A stretch of 64,000 nt of DNA from Nocardia sp. BMG51109. Its GTDB lineage: Bacteria > Actinomycetota > Actinomycetes > Mycobacteriales > Mycobacteriaceae. The stretch covers positions 6,696,001 to 6,760,000 of the forward strand of contig NZ_JAFQ01000004.1 in the NCBI RefSeq assembly GCF_000526215.1, given 5' to 3'. A program made the translations under genes and the position numbers. Under the pieces are notes generated by a model that made no database searches, was not told the origin of the DNA, and was given only the letters and a program-made list of their open reading frames with translations. Shown in pieces: positions 35,428 to 43,681 of the stretch (position 1 is its first letter; every line of letters begins with the position of its first letter).

Positions 35428-37050
35428 ATGATCGAGCGCATCCGACGGGGCCGCCCGGCCGATCGCTTCCGGCTGTGGCTCATTCCGCGCCGCGACCGTC
35501 CCCTGCCCCGCCGCTGGACCGACTATCTCCGGTTGACCGTCGTGCTCGTCGTCCTGGTCGCCGCCACCGGTATCGTCACCGGGCGCGAACCGATACAGCG
35601 CCGGCTCACCTGCAACGACGGCCTCTTCCACCTCAGCACCTCGGCGTGGCAGGCGGGTGACCGGTGCGTCGGCCTGAGCGAGGGGCCGTATGCGTTCGAT
35701 CTCGACGAATTCCGTCAGGTCATGACGGTGATCCGCGACCAGAACGCCGACGCGGGCCGGGGATGCCCGGGTGCGGCGGCCACGGTGGGGGTGTTGTTGT
35801 CGATGACCGACCCCCGCACGGGTGGCCGCGCGGTACGAGAACTCGAGGGCATGGCGGCCGGCCAGCGCGTCGCCAACGGACCGGGCTGCGTCCATCCGAT
35901 CCGGCTCCTGGTCGGCCAGCTCGGCGATTACAACGGCGACGGTGATCCGGTCGCCGTCGCCGAGGCACTCGTCCGGCACCGCGAGGTGGTGGCCGTCGCC
36001 GGAGTGGGCCTCAGCTGGCCGGCCACGGCCGATGTCGTTGCCACGCTGGAAAAGGCGAAGATACCGATGATCGGCGATGTGGTGACCGCGGAGGGCTTCG
36101 ACAGATCGGGATCGAAGGAGGACAACCCCGACTTCAGCGGCTGCGACGCGGACACCTACCGCAACGGCATCGCCAGGGACTACTTCTACCGCGTGGCGTA
36201 TCGAGTCGGAACGCAGATCGCGCGGATCGGTGAGGTGGTGAAGAACAAACCGGATTCGGTGGTCGTGCCCACCGGTAGTTCCGATCCCTACACGTGCACC
36301 GCGCTCCCGCTGCTGCAACGCCAGTACGGCGGGCTGCTGCCCGAGGTCAAATTCGAGGCCAGCGAGGCCAGCACGGTGACGCAGACGGCCAGGCCGCTGT
36401 GCGGAGGCCAGAAGGACACCACGGTCGCCTACCTCGCTCGCAGTTACGATCTGCCGCGGCTGTTGTTCAGCCTCGACCAGGGTTACGCGAACGGCCAGTG
36501 CACCGCGCCGTCGTTCACCATCGTCAGTACATCGGACGGCAACCGATTGCGGACACCGGAACAGGATCCGGTCCTCGAGGATCTGCGTCTGCGCGCGCTG
36601 CAGTCGCCCCTGTTCCGGCAGGGCAAGGTGCGGCTGCTGATCGGTCTCGTCTCCGGCAACGAGCAGGAGAACCCCGACAATCCGCGGTTCACGGCGTTCG
36701 CCGACGCCTTCGCCCGATCCGGTTTCGACAGCACGCACACCCTGGACGCCTGGGCGATCAACGCCTACGACGCCATGACGACGATCTCGACCGCGCTGCG
36801 CACCCTCCCGCAGCGCGATGCCGTCCAGCGCAGCCAGATCAATACGGCCATCAGCGGTTTCTCGACACCGCAGCAGGCGGTGCCGGGAGTCGGCGGGCCG
36901 ATCGTCTTCGACAACAGCGGCAACCGGACCGGGCGTCCCGAGGTCGTCCGACTGTGCCCGCTCGCGGATACGTCGACGAACAAGCAGTCCGGCGCGACCA
37001 CCGTGACCGCGGTGCCCGGAGGGCCCTATCCGCCCGACTGCCCGTCCTGA
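35428..37050 (+). CDS. membrane-anchored periplasmic-binding-protein-like protein
   Basis: 540 residues. A cationic cytoplasmic start (WLIPRRDRPLPRRW) precedes one transmembrane helix (about residues 31-50), then a large extracytoplasmic domain resembling type 1 substrate-binding proteins (branched-chain amino-acid type): VGVLLSMTDPRTGGRAVRELEGM, LVRHREVVAVAGVGLSWP, WAINAYDAMTTISTAL. Several cysteines suggest disulfides. No ABC permease or ATPase lies nearby, so ligand sensing rather than transport seems likelier. Probably co-transcribed with the preceding P-loop gene. Confidence 0.7.
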   Translation: MIERIRRGRPADRFRLWLIPRRDRPLPRRWTDYLRLTVVLVVLVAATGIVTGREPIQRRLTCNDGLFHLSTSAWQAGDRCVGLSEGPYAFDLDEFRQVMTVIRDQNADAGRGCPGAAATVGVLLSMTDPRTGGRAVRELEGMAAGQRVANGPGCVHPIRLLVGQLGDYNGDGDPVAVAEALVRHREVVAVAGVGLSWPATADVVATLEKAKIPMIGDVVTAEGFDRSGSKEDNPDFSGCDADTYRNGIARDYFYRVAYRVGTQIARIGEVVKNKPDSVVVPTGSSDPYTCTALPLLQRQYGGLLPEVKFEASEASTVTQTARPLCGGQKDTTVAYLARSYDLPRLLFSLDQGYANGQCTAPSFTIVSTSDGNRLRTPEQDPVLEDLRLRALQSPLFRQGKVRLLIGLVSGNEQENPDNPRFTAFADAFARSGFDSTHTLDAWAINAYDAMTTISTALRTLPQRDAVQRSQINTAISGFSTPQQAVPGVGGPIVFDNSGNRTGRPEVVRLCPLADTSTNKQSGATTVTAVPGGPYPPDCPS

Positions 37051-37072
37051 CCGCCGTGCCGCCGACGGCGAC

Positions 37073-37990
37073 TCACCGCAGCCGCGGAATGACCTCCGCC
37101 GCAAGGCGTTCGGCCTGCTCCGATTCGGCGGACATCGGGGTGAACAACACCAGCTCGGCGCCGGCGTCGATGACCTCGCGCACGCCGCGGACGCAGTCGT
37201 CCGGGGTGCCCGCCACCGCCACGGCGGCGATATTCGGTGTGCCGTAGAGCTTTTCCAGTTTCTGAGCGATTCGGGTGCGCGCGCGGTCGGCGTCGTCGTC
37301 CACGGCGATATAGATGCGCTTGGCCAGGCGGAACTCGTCCGGGTCGCGATCGGATTCGGCGAGCAGCGCGCGCAGCGTCCGGACTTCCTCGGCGAACCTC
37401 TCGGTGGTGCTCGATCCGGCGCCGAAGAATCCGTCGCCCAGGCGGACCGCGCGCCGCAACGCGTTCCGGTGGTGGCCGCCGAACCACACCGGCGGGGCGG
37501 GCTTCTGGAACGGTTTCGGCTCCATCTTCGCGTTCTCCAGCTGCCAGAATCGTCCGTCGAAGGTCACGCTCGGCCGGGTCCACAGCTCCCGCATCAGATG
37601 CAGATTCTCGGTGAAGCGCGACACCAGACCCTCGGGATCGACACCGAAGGCCGAGAACATCCGGCCCTGCCCGCCGTGGCCGACGCCGATCTCCAGCCGC
37701 CCGCGGCTCAATTGGTCGAGGCTGCTCAGCGCCTTCGCCAGATGCACCGGATTGTGCAGGGTGGTCACGAACACCGAACAGCCCAGCCGCAGGTGTTCGG
37801 TGCAGGCGGCGGCGTAGGTCATCGTCTCGATGGCGCCCAGCTGAGGCTGGGCGTGCATGGTGAGCACCTGCTCCTGCGTCCAGGCACTGTCGTAGCCCAG
37901 CTCCTCCACGCGCCGCAGATGGGCGCGGAAGGCGGGCGGATCGAATTCGCCGTCGGCGAAGAACTGCGGGATGGAGATCGCAAAGCGCAT
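37073..37990 (-). CDS. LLM-class F420-dependent oxidoreductase
   Basis: 305 residues from ATG 37990 (MRFAISIPQFF). Luciferase-like barrel with SAWTQEQVLT, CSVFVTTLHNPVHLAKALSSLDQLSRGRLEIGVGHGG and PPVWFGGHHRNALRRAVRLGDGFFG, the flavin-phosphate region. F420 use is family inference. It is divergent from the MFS exporter with a MarR-type palindrome in between, so co-regulation is possible. Substrate unknown. Confidence 0.87.
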   Translation of the reverse strand: MRFAISIPQFFADGEFDPPAFRAHLRRVEELGYDSAWTQEQVLTMHAQPQLGAIETMTYAAACTEHLRLGCSVFVTTLHNPVHLAKALSSLDQLSRGRLEIGVGHGGQGRMFSAFGVDPEGLVSRFTENLHLMRELWTRPSVTFDGRFWQLENAKMEPKPFQKPAPPVWFGGHHRNALRRAVRLGDGFFGAGSSTTERFAEEVRTLRALLAESDRDPDEFRLAKRIYIAVDDDADRARTRIAQKLEKLYGTPNIAAVAVAGTPDDCVRGVREVIDAGAELVLFTPMSAESEQAERLAAEVIPRLR

Positions 37991-38044
37991 GCCTACAACG
38001 AACCACACCGGGTGTGACACATTCCATCCGCCGCCCTGTTCATT

Positions 38045-38063
38045 TAGTTAGCAATCGCAACTA
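38045..38063. promoter_or_regulatory. MarR operator-like palindrome (TAGTT-N9-AACTA)
   Basis: 19-bp inverted repeat in the divergent region between the LLM oxidoreductase and the MFS exporter, 49 bp before the exporter start. The MarR gene is in the exporter operon, which fits autoregulation. Confidence 0.55.
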
Positions 38064-38111
38064 TCCTGGCCGGAGGTTCTATCCGCTTGCAGTCTTCGGG
38101 GAAGGACACTC

Positions 38112-39977
38112 TTGGCTTCCGCTCAACCCACCGGCGGCGTCGACGCCGGTGACGTCCAGACCGTTCGCCGCCGGCTCCGTGTGGATCGCGACCACCCGCG
38201 CTACAAGTGGGTAGCCCTGTCCAACACCACGCTCGGCATGCTGATGGTCACCATCAACTCATCGATCGTGATCATCTCGCTGCCGGCGATCTTCCGCGGC
38301 ATCCATCTCAATCCGCTCGCGGCCGGCAACGTCAGCTACCTGCTGTGGCTGATCATGGGATTCCTGCTCACCTCCGCGGTGCTGGTCGTGATGTTCGGGC
38401 GGCTCGGCGACATGTTCGGCAGGGTGCGCATCTACAACCTCGGCTTCGTCGTCTTCACGATCTGCGCGATCGCGCTGTCGTTCGACCCGTTCGACCTCGG
38501 CGGCGGCGCGATGTGGCTGATCGTGTGGCGCATCGTCCAGGGCGTCGGCGGCGCCATGCTGATGGCCAACTCCTCGGCGATCCTCACCGACGCCTTCCCC
38601 GCCAAGCAGCGCGGCATCGCGCTGGGCATCAATCAGGTTGCGGCCGTGGCCGGTTCGTTCCTCGGCCTGCTCATCGGCGGCCTGCTCGCCGAATGGGACT
38701 GGAAGGCCGTGTTCTGGGTGAGCGTGCCGTTCGGCATCTTCGGCACCATCTGGTCCTACCGCTCACTGCACGATTCCGGTGTCCGCACGCCCGGCTCGAT
38801 CGACCTGCCCGGAACGCTGACCTTCGCGCTGGGCCTGACCGCCCTGCTGACCGGCATCACCTACGGCATCCAGCCGCACGGCGACTCGAAGACCGGGTGG
38901 ACCAACCCCTGGGTACTCGGCGCCGTCCTGGTCGGCGTGCTGCTGCTGGCCGCGTTCTGCTACATCGAGACCAAGGCCCGGCAGCCGATGTTCGATATCA
39001 CGCTGCTGCGCAACCGCACCTTCGCGCTCGGCAACCTCGCCAGCCTGATGTCCTCGGTCGGCCGCGGCGGGCTGCAATTCATGCTCATCATCTGGCTGCA
39101 GGGCATCTGGCTGCCGCTGCGCGGCTTCGACTACGAGTCCACGCCGCTGTGGGCGGGCATCTACATGCTGCCGCTGACCATCGGATTCCTTGCGGCGGGA
39201 CCGGTTTCGGGCTGGCTGTCGGACCGCTACGGGGCCCGGCCGTTCGCTGCCGGCGGGCTGGCGATCGTCACGGTCACGTTCGTGCTGCTGGTGGTGATCC
39301 CGGTCGACTTCAACTACTGGGTGTTCGCGCTGATCATTCTGTTCAACGGTCTCGGCTCGGGGATGTTCGCCTCCCCCAACACCGCCGAGGTGATGTCCGC
39401 GGTGCCGGCCTCGCAGCGCGGCGTCGCCTCCGGTATGCGCGCGACCCTGATGAACGGCGGCCAGGCGCTGTCGATCGGCGTGTTCTTCTCGCTGATGATC
39501 GTCGGCCTGTCCACCACGCTCCCGGACGCCATGGACTCCGGGCTGCGCGGCCAGGGCGTGCCCGCGGACATCGCCGGCCAGGTGGCCGATATGCCACCGG
39601 TGGGCAGCCTGTTCGCGACCTTCCTCGGCTACAACCCGTTCCAGGAACTGCTCGGCCCGACCGGTGCCCTCGACAACCCGGGCGTACACACCGACGTGCT
39701 CACCGGACAGGAGTTCTTCCCCCATCTGATCTCCGGACCGTTCCATTCCGGCCTCGTCGTGGTGTTCCTCGGCGCGGCACTCATGATGCTCGTCGGAGCC
39801 GTCGCATCCTGGTTCGCGGGCGGCAAATACGTCGTCGACGAACAGGAAGAGCTGGCCGAGGCCGAGCGTGCGGGCATACTTGATACAAGTAGTACCGAAA
39901 CGGACAATGCCGACACGGGCAACGACGACACGGGCAGTGCCGACACGAGGGCCGGGGTAGGAGCGAAGACGGGATGA
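38112..39977 (+). CDS. MFS exporter, DHA2 (14-TM, EmrB/QacA) family
   Basis: 621 residues from TTG 38112, preceded by GGGGAAGGA. About 14 transmembrane helices. DHA2 motifs visible: MLMVTINSSIVIISLPAIF in helix 1, FGRLGDMFGRVRIYNLGF between helices 2 and 3, and RIVQGVGGAMLMANSSAILTDAFP. Expected to expel drugs or lipophilic compounds by proton antiport. An acidic repeat-like tail (NADTGNDDTGSADT) ends the protein. Overlaps the MarR gene by four bases (ATGA). Confidence 0.9.
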   Translation: MASAQPTGGVDAGDVQTVRRRLRVDRDHPRYKWVALSNTTLGMLMVTINSSIVIISLPAIFRGIHLNPLAAGNVSYLLWLIMGFLLTSAVLVVMFGRLGDMFGRVRIYNLGFVVFTICAIALSFDPFDLGGGAMWLIVWRIVQGVGGAMLMANSSAILTDAFPAKQRGIALGINQVAAVAGSFLGLLIGGLLAEWDWKAVFWVSVPFGIFGTIWSYRSLHDSGVRTPGSIDLPGTLTFALGLTALLTGITYGIQPHGDSKTGWTNPWVLGAVLVGVLLLAAFCYIETKARQPMFDITLLRNRTFALGNLASLMSSVGRGGLQFMLIIWLQGIWLPLRGFDYESTPLWAGIYMLPLTIGFLAAGPVSGWLSDRYGARPFAAGGLAIVTVTFVLLVVIPVDFNYWVFALIILFNGLGSGMFASPNTAEVMSAVPASQRGVASGMRATLMNGGQALSIGVFFSLMIVGLSTTLPDAMDSGLRGQGVPADIAGQVADMPPVGSLFATFLGYNPFQELLGPTGALDNPGVHTDVLTGQEFFPHLISGPFHSGLVVVFLGAALMMLVGAVASWFAGGKYVVDEQEELAEAERAGILDTSSTETDNADTGNDDTGSADTRAGVGAKTG

Positions 39978-40420
39978 TCCAGCAGGAGCGCACGCGCAGC
40001 GCCGAAGAACTCGCCGAGGCGGCCGACTTGTATCTGGCGCTCGGACGGATCACCCGGCTGCTGCGCCGCTCCGGCGACCTGGGATCGCTCAGCCCCGGGT
40101 CCGCGGCCGCACTCGGAACGCTGGTGCGCAGCGGCCCGATGCGGCTGGGCGATCTCGCCGCGACGGAACGGGTCACCGCGCCGACGATGTCGCGGATCGT
40201 ATCCGCCCTGGAGAAGGTCGGCTATATCGAGCGCACCGCCGATCCGGTCGACGGGCGGGCCCAGCTGCTGTCGGCGACCGAACCGGCGCAGGCGCTGGTC
40301 AACGGCCTCACCTCGGCCCGCATCCACCGCTTCGCGGCCGCGCTGCACGATCTGGAGCCCGACCAGCGCGGCGTGCTCATCACCGCGCTGAACAACCTGG
40401 TCGACCTGCTCGACGAGTAA
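39974..40420 (+). CDS. MarR-family regulator
   Basis: 148 residues. Winged helix-turn-helix: MRLGDLAATERVTAPTMSRIVSALEKVGYIERTADPVDGRAQLL, the MarR signature with the DxRxx wing. Dimerisation helices at both ends. Translationally coupled to the exporter upstream, which it probably represses through the TAGTT-N9-AACTA site until a ligand binds. Confidence 0.88.
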   Translation: MIQQERTRSAEELAEAADLYLALGRITRLLRRSGDLGSLSPGSAAALGTLVRSGPMRLGDLAATERVTAPTMSRIVSALEKVGYIERTADPVDGRAQLLSATEPAQALVNGLTSARIHRFAAALHDLEPDQRGVLITALNNLVDLLDE

Positions 40421-40553
40421 TGCTGCTCACTTTCGGACAACCGCGGATGCCGTTGTGACTGCGCGCGATTGCAAAATCTGATAGAAAAAGATCACTTCTG
40501 CTGACAAATTTCTGGGTTGCTCACAATGTCGTGGGCCGGAGGTTCGAGCTCCT

Positions 40554-40598
40554 GGAAACCCTCTTGCAGTGCGGCTTTCGGAGCTCGGCACTGTTTCC
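40554..40598 (+). ncRNA. structured 5' leader candidate before a small ORF
   Basis: Two nested complementary pairs, GGAAAC/GTTTCC outside and CAGTGC/GCACTG inside, form a hairpin that ends directly at the Shine-Dalgarno GGAGGAG. The sequence just upstream (about 40460-40530) is unusually AT-rich for this genome. A cis-acting translational switch is possible. No known riboswitch class was recognised. Confidence 0.35.
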
Positions 40599-40612
40599 GG
40601 AGGAGAACCGTG

Positions 40613-40771
40613 ATGACAGTCCGCACCAACAGCACCCCCACCGCCCCGCGCGAGGACGGCGACGCGACCGATGATGCCGTCGTCTGGCCCGAGCCGAGCC
40701 CGCTCTCGTCCTGGTGGCAACAGGTGATGCAGGCATCCACCGAAGGCCGTTCGACGCCGCGCGCATCCTGA
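40613..40771 (+). CDS. small hypothetical protein
   Basis: 52 residues from ATG 40613, with a strong GGAGGAG seven bases upstream. Polar and acidic, Thr/Pro-rich at the start, with a central WPEPSPLSSWWQQVMQAS segment. No known family and no neighbours that explain it. Support is the ribosome binding site and the distinctive AT-rich, structured leader; codon evidence is thin at this length. Confidence 0.45.
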   Translation: MTVRTNSTPTAPREDGDATDDAVVWPEPSPLSSWWQQVMQASTEGRSTPRAS

Positions 40772-40855
40772 ATCCGTCGTTCCTGCGGAGGCCGGCAACA
40801 CTTCCGGCCTGCGCCGGAACGACGGGGTCGTGATCACCGCCCGGACGGGCGGAAC

Positions 40856-40886
40856 TTGACTGGGAGTTCACTCCAGGTCGTAGCGT
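40856..40886 (+). promoter_or_regulatory. MerR-type promoter with 19-bp spacer
   Basis: -35 TTGACT (40856-40861) and -10 TAGCGT (40881-40886) are separated by 19 bp, the overlong spacing that MerR activators correct by twisting DNA. The spacer carries GGAGT-TC-ACTCC (40863-40874), flanked by GAC and GTC. It lies 58 bp before the aldo/keto reductase. No merR gene is in the window. Confidence 0.55.
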
Positions 40887-40943
40887 CGGTTCCGGCGAGC
40901 ACGCGCTCGCCTCGATCCGGTGTCACCAAGGAGGACTCCCCGC

Positions 40944-41927
40944 ATGATCGCGACCAGGAAACTCGGCGAACTCACGGTCGGCGCGCAAGGGCTCGGCTGC
41001 ATGGGGATGAGCCATGCCTACGGCGTGCGCGACAGCGACGACGAGTCGATCGCCACCATCCACCGCGCGCTGGACTTGGGCGTCACGCTGCTCGATACCG
41101 CGAACGTCTACGGCGCCGGGGTGAACGAACAACTCGTCGGCCGCGCCGTCGCCGATCGCCGCGACCGCGTGGTGCTGGCGACCAAGTTCGGCATCCAGTG
41201 GGGTGCCGACGGCTCGATGAGCGCGCGGGGCGATGCCGCCTACGTCCGGCAGTCCTGCGACGAATCGCTGTCGCGGCTCGGCGTCGAGCACATCGACCTG
41301 TACTACCAGCACCGCGTCGACCCCGACGTGCCGATCGAGGAGACCTGGGGTGCGCTCTCCGACCTGGTCACCGCGGGAAAGGTGCGCTACCTCGGCATCT
41401 CGGAGGCCGCGCCGACCACGATCCGCCGTGCCCACGCCGTACATCCGGTGACGGCGCTGCAGAGCGAATGGTCGCTGTGGACCCGCGATCTCGAGGCCGA
41501 GGTGGTGCCCACCTGCCGGGAGCTCGGCATCGGCATCGTGCCGTTCTCGCCGCTCGGCCGCGGCTTCCTGACAGGCGCCATCACCTCCACCGCGGAACTG
41601 CCCGCCGACGATATTCGCCGCCGGCTGCCCCGCTTCTCCGACGGCAACTTCGATCGCAATCTCACGATCGTCGACGCGCTGCGCGCGATGGCGGACGAAA
41701 AGGGCGTCACCGCGGGCCAATTGGCGCTGGCGTGGGTGCAGAGCCGGGGCGCCGACGTGGTGCCGATCCCGGGCACCAAGCGCCGCACCTACCTCGAGCA
41801 GAACGTCGGGGCGGTCGATATCGAGTTGACCGCAGAGGATCTGGCGCGCATCGAGGCGGCGGCACCGCCGGAGGCCATCGCCGGGGCGCGCTACCCGGAG
41901 GCGCTGGCCCGCGCGGCGGGGAAGTAA
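40944..41927 (+). CDS. aldo/keto reductase
   Basis: 327 residues from ATG 40944, with AAGGAGG upstream. NADPH-dependent carbonyl reductase (AKR13-like). The catalytic tetrad is complete: Asp51, Tyr56, Lys81 and His123 ([24 protein letters not shown]). The cofactor end [14 protein letters not shown] is typical. Preceded by a MerR-type promoter, so it is probably induced by a small molecule or electrophile. Physiological substrate unknown. Confidence 0.92.
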   Translation: MIATRKLGELTVGAQGLGCMGMSHAYGVRDSDDESIATIHRALDLGVTLLDTANVYGAGVNEQLVGRAVADRRDRVVLATKFGIQWGADGSMSARGDAAYVRQSCDESLSRLGVEHIDLYYQHRVDPDVPIEETWGALSDLVTAGKVRYLGISEAAPTTIRRAHAVHPVTALQSEWSLWTRDLEAEVVPTCRELGIGIVPFSPLGRGFLTGAITSTAELPADDIRRRLPRFSDGNFDRNLTIVDALRAMADEKGVTAGQLALAWVQSRGADVVPIPGTKRRTYLEQNVGAVDIELTAEDLARIEAAAPPEAIAGARYPEALARAAGK

Positions 41928-42087
41928 CACCGAGCCGGTGCGGGTGCGCCCGTGCCCGCACCGGCCGGGATTCACCACCAGGTCGTGGCCGTCCACAGTC
42001 ACGGGCCCGAGCACGCAACGCTTCGGCCGTGCAGCCACGTCCGGCCGCCGTGAATCGGCTACGGCCACACCACTGCTCGGGCAGGCC

Positions 42088-42555
42088 CTACTGCGCCGCG
42101 TCCACCTTCAGCGTGACCGGCGTATCCGCGGTCACCGAGGTGCCCGGTGCGGGCGTCTGGTCGGCGATGGTCCACGGGGTGGTGTGGCTGGCCGGGTCGT
42201 TCATCACGTCCCGGCCGTCGGCCGAGGTGACCGAGGCGATGGCGAAGCACAGCCCCGGACCCACCACGGTGTCGGCGAGCGCCTTGCTACGGAAGTCGGG
42301 CAGCGCCTGCGGCCAGGTCTGCTCGTTGCACGCCTGGCCCCCGGGCTGTCCCGAACCGCCCGGGGCCGGACTGCTCTGCGCCGAACCACTCTGCGCCGAA
42401 CCACTCTGCGCCGAACCACTCTGCGCCGAACCACTCGGTGCGGTAGCCGAACTCGGGCCGGCCGCCGACGAGTCGTCGCCGTTCCCGGACGACCCGCAGG
42501 ACGCGCAGGCCAGCGCGACGGCAAGCGTGAATACGGATATCGCGGTGCGGCGCAT
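42088..42555 (-). CDS. lipoprotein with SGSAQ repeats and a PASTA-like end
   Basis: 155 residues. Signal peptide with possible lipidation at Cys17 or Cys20 (LACASC), followed by a Ser/Gly/Ala linker holding four copies of SGSAQ, then a cysteine-containing domain (QACNEQTWPQALPDF, GPGLCFAIASV). The last 25 residues (QTPAPGTSVTADTPVTLKV) resemble a PASTA element. Cell-envelope protein of unknown function. Confidence 0.65.
   Translation of the reverse strand: MRRTAISVFTLAVALACASCGSSGNGDDSSAAGPSSATAPSGSAQSGSAQSGSAQSGSAQSSPAPGGSGQPGGQACNEQTWPQALPDFRSKALADTVVGPGLCFAIASVTSADGRDVMNDPASHTTPWTIADQTPAPGTSVTADTPVTLKVDAAQ
42374..42433. repeat. 15-bp tandem repeat, four copies, in a lipoprotein gene
   Basis: Four exact copies of CTCTGCGCCGAACCA, encoding SGSAQ on the minus strand. 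Being a multiple of three, copy-number change would lengthen or shorten the linker without shifting frame. Confidence 0.9.
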
Positions 42556-42877
42556 ACGTTTTCCTCTGTCTCCACGGGCCCGTCCGGCCCACCTACTGCG
42601 CCACGCACACTAATACGACCGGCGACCACCACCCGCAGGGGGTGCCGAGGAGAATGCCGCCGAGACTGACGAACGGGCCGGGCGGTGATCCCAGGCGACG
42701 ATCCCGAGTAGTGATCCCGGGCGGTGAGGTCCGAGGGCCGTAGCGCGTCCCGGACCCCACCCGATCGGCGGTACCGGCGACCGCGAGCTGGGAAATCGTG
42801 GAATCCGCTCGACGAAATTGTGCACCCGATACTTCCGGCCGGGAGCGGTTTTCGATGTTACGACCTGATGAAAATCC
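42556..42877. other. intergenic region, no gene seen
   Basis: 322 bp between the lipoprotein and the ECF sigma gene, both on the minus strand. An anti-sigma gene would be expected beside a SigK-like factor, but no frame here encodes one. Confidence 0.5.
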
Positions 42878-43453
42878 TCAGGAACCCACCTCCGCCAGCG
42901 TCGTCTCCAAGCGGGCCAAGCCGGCCCGGACACGCGATTTCACCGTCGAGACCTGTACGCCGAGGTGCTCGGCCACCTGCGGATAGCTGAACCCGAGGTA
43001 GTACGCCAGCACCAGCGACTCCCGCTGCCGCGGTGTCAACGCGGTGAGACCGGCACGTACACAATGTAATTCGTGCTTGCGCAACATCTCCTCGACCACC
43101 GAGTCGACCGCCGGGCGATAATCGGTGACGCCCCAGACATGGTTGTGGTCGGAACTGGCGCGCTCGCGGCGCACCCGATCGACCGCCTGCCGGTGCGCCA
43201 GCGTGCGCAGCCACGTCGCCGCCGAACCGCGGCGGCGGTCGAATCCGGCGGCGCTGCGCCACACCTGAAGATAGACGTCCTGCGACGTCTCCTCCGCATA
43301 ACCGGGATCGCGGACCACCGCGAGCACCCGCCGGAACACCATCGGCCTGGTCCGGCTGTACAGCTGACCGAACGCGTCCCGGTCGCCGCGGCCCACGCGG
43401 CACACCAGGTCGGCATCGAGATCGGAATCCGCCCGGGTCGGCCCCGTGGGCAC
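42878..43453 (-). CDS. ECF sigma factor, SigK-like
   Basis: 191 residues from GTG 43453 (an upstream GTG at 43513 would add 20). Region 2: DADLVCRVGRGDRDAFGQLYSRT, then YAEETSQDVYLQVWRSAAGFD. Region 4: LTALTPRQRESLVLAYYLGFSYPQVAEHLGVQVSTVKSRV. No adjacent anti-sigma gene is seen, unlike mycobacterial sigK-rskA. Neither start has a clear ribosome binding site. Target genes unknown. Confidence 0.82.
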   Translation of the reverse strand: MPTGPTRADSDLDADLVCRVGRGDRDAFGQLYSRTRPMVFRRVLAVVRDPGYAEETSQDVYLQVWRSAAGFDRRRGSAATWLRTLAHRQAVDRVRRERASSDHNHVWGVTDYRPAVDSVVEEMLRKHELHCVRAGLTALTPRQRESLVLAYYLGFSYPQVAEHLGVQVSTVKSRVRAGLARLETTLAEVGS

Positions 43454-43621
43454 GACGGCACACGAGCGCCCGGCAGTCGGAACATGTACGACAACGGCCA
43501 CGATTGCCCCCACACGATGAGAAGGAGTCGGAGCCGGCTGTCGAGTTCAGGGACGCATGCCGGTACGAGATCCCGTCCGGGGGCAAGGGATTCGAGATCT
43601 TGAACGTCAGTCTACCGGCCA

Positions 43622-43681
43622 CCTGTGATCGTGCATCTGAAAACTCGCGCAATCCATGACCGGCCCGGGCACGATCACAGG
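43622..43681. terminator. 13-bp perfect inverted repeat at the end of a GAF-ANTAR gene
   Basis: CCTGTGATCGTGC and its exact reverse complement are separated by 34 nt. One arm includes the stop codon of the GAF-ANTAR gene (43675-43677). It could fold as a terminator in that gene's mRNA or be a protein-binding pair upstream of the sigma gene. Confidence 0.5.

Noticed and set aside
40530..40560. tRNA remnant (GGTTCGAG resembling a T-loop)
   Set aside because: The stem and loop do not line up as a T-arm, and no acceptor, D or anticodon arm could be found.
42374..42433. CRISPR-like or VNTR locus outside genes
   Set aside because: It is a coding tandem repeat in a lipoprotein linker, 15 bp units without spacers.
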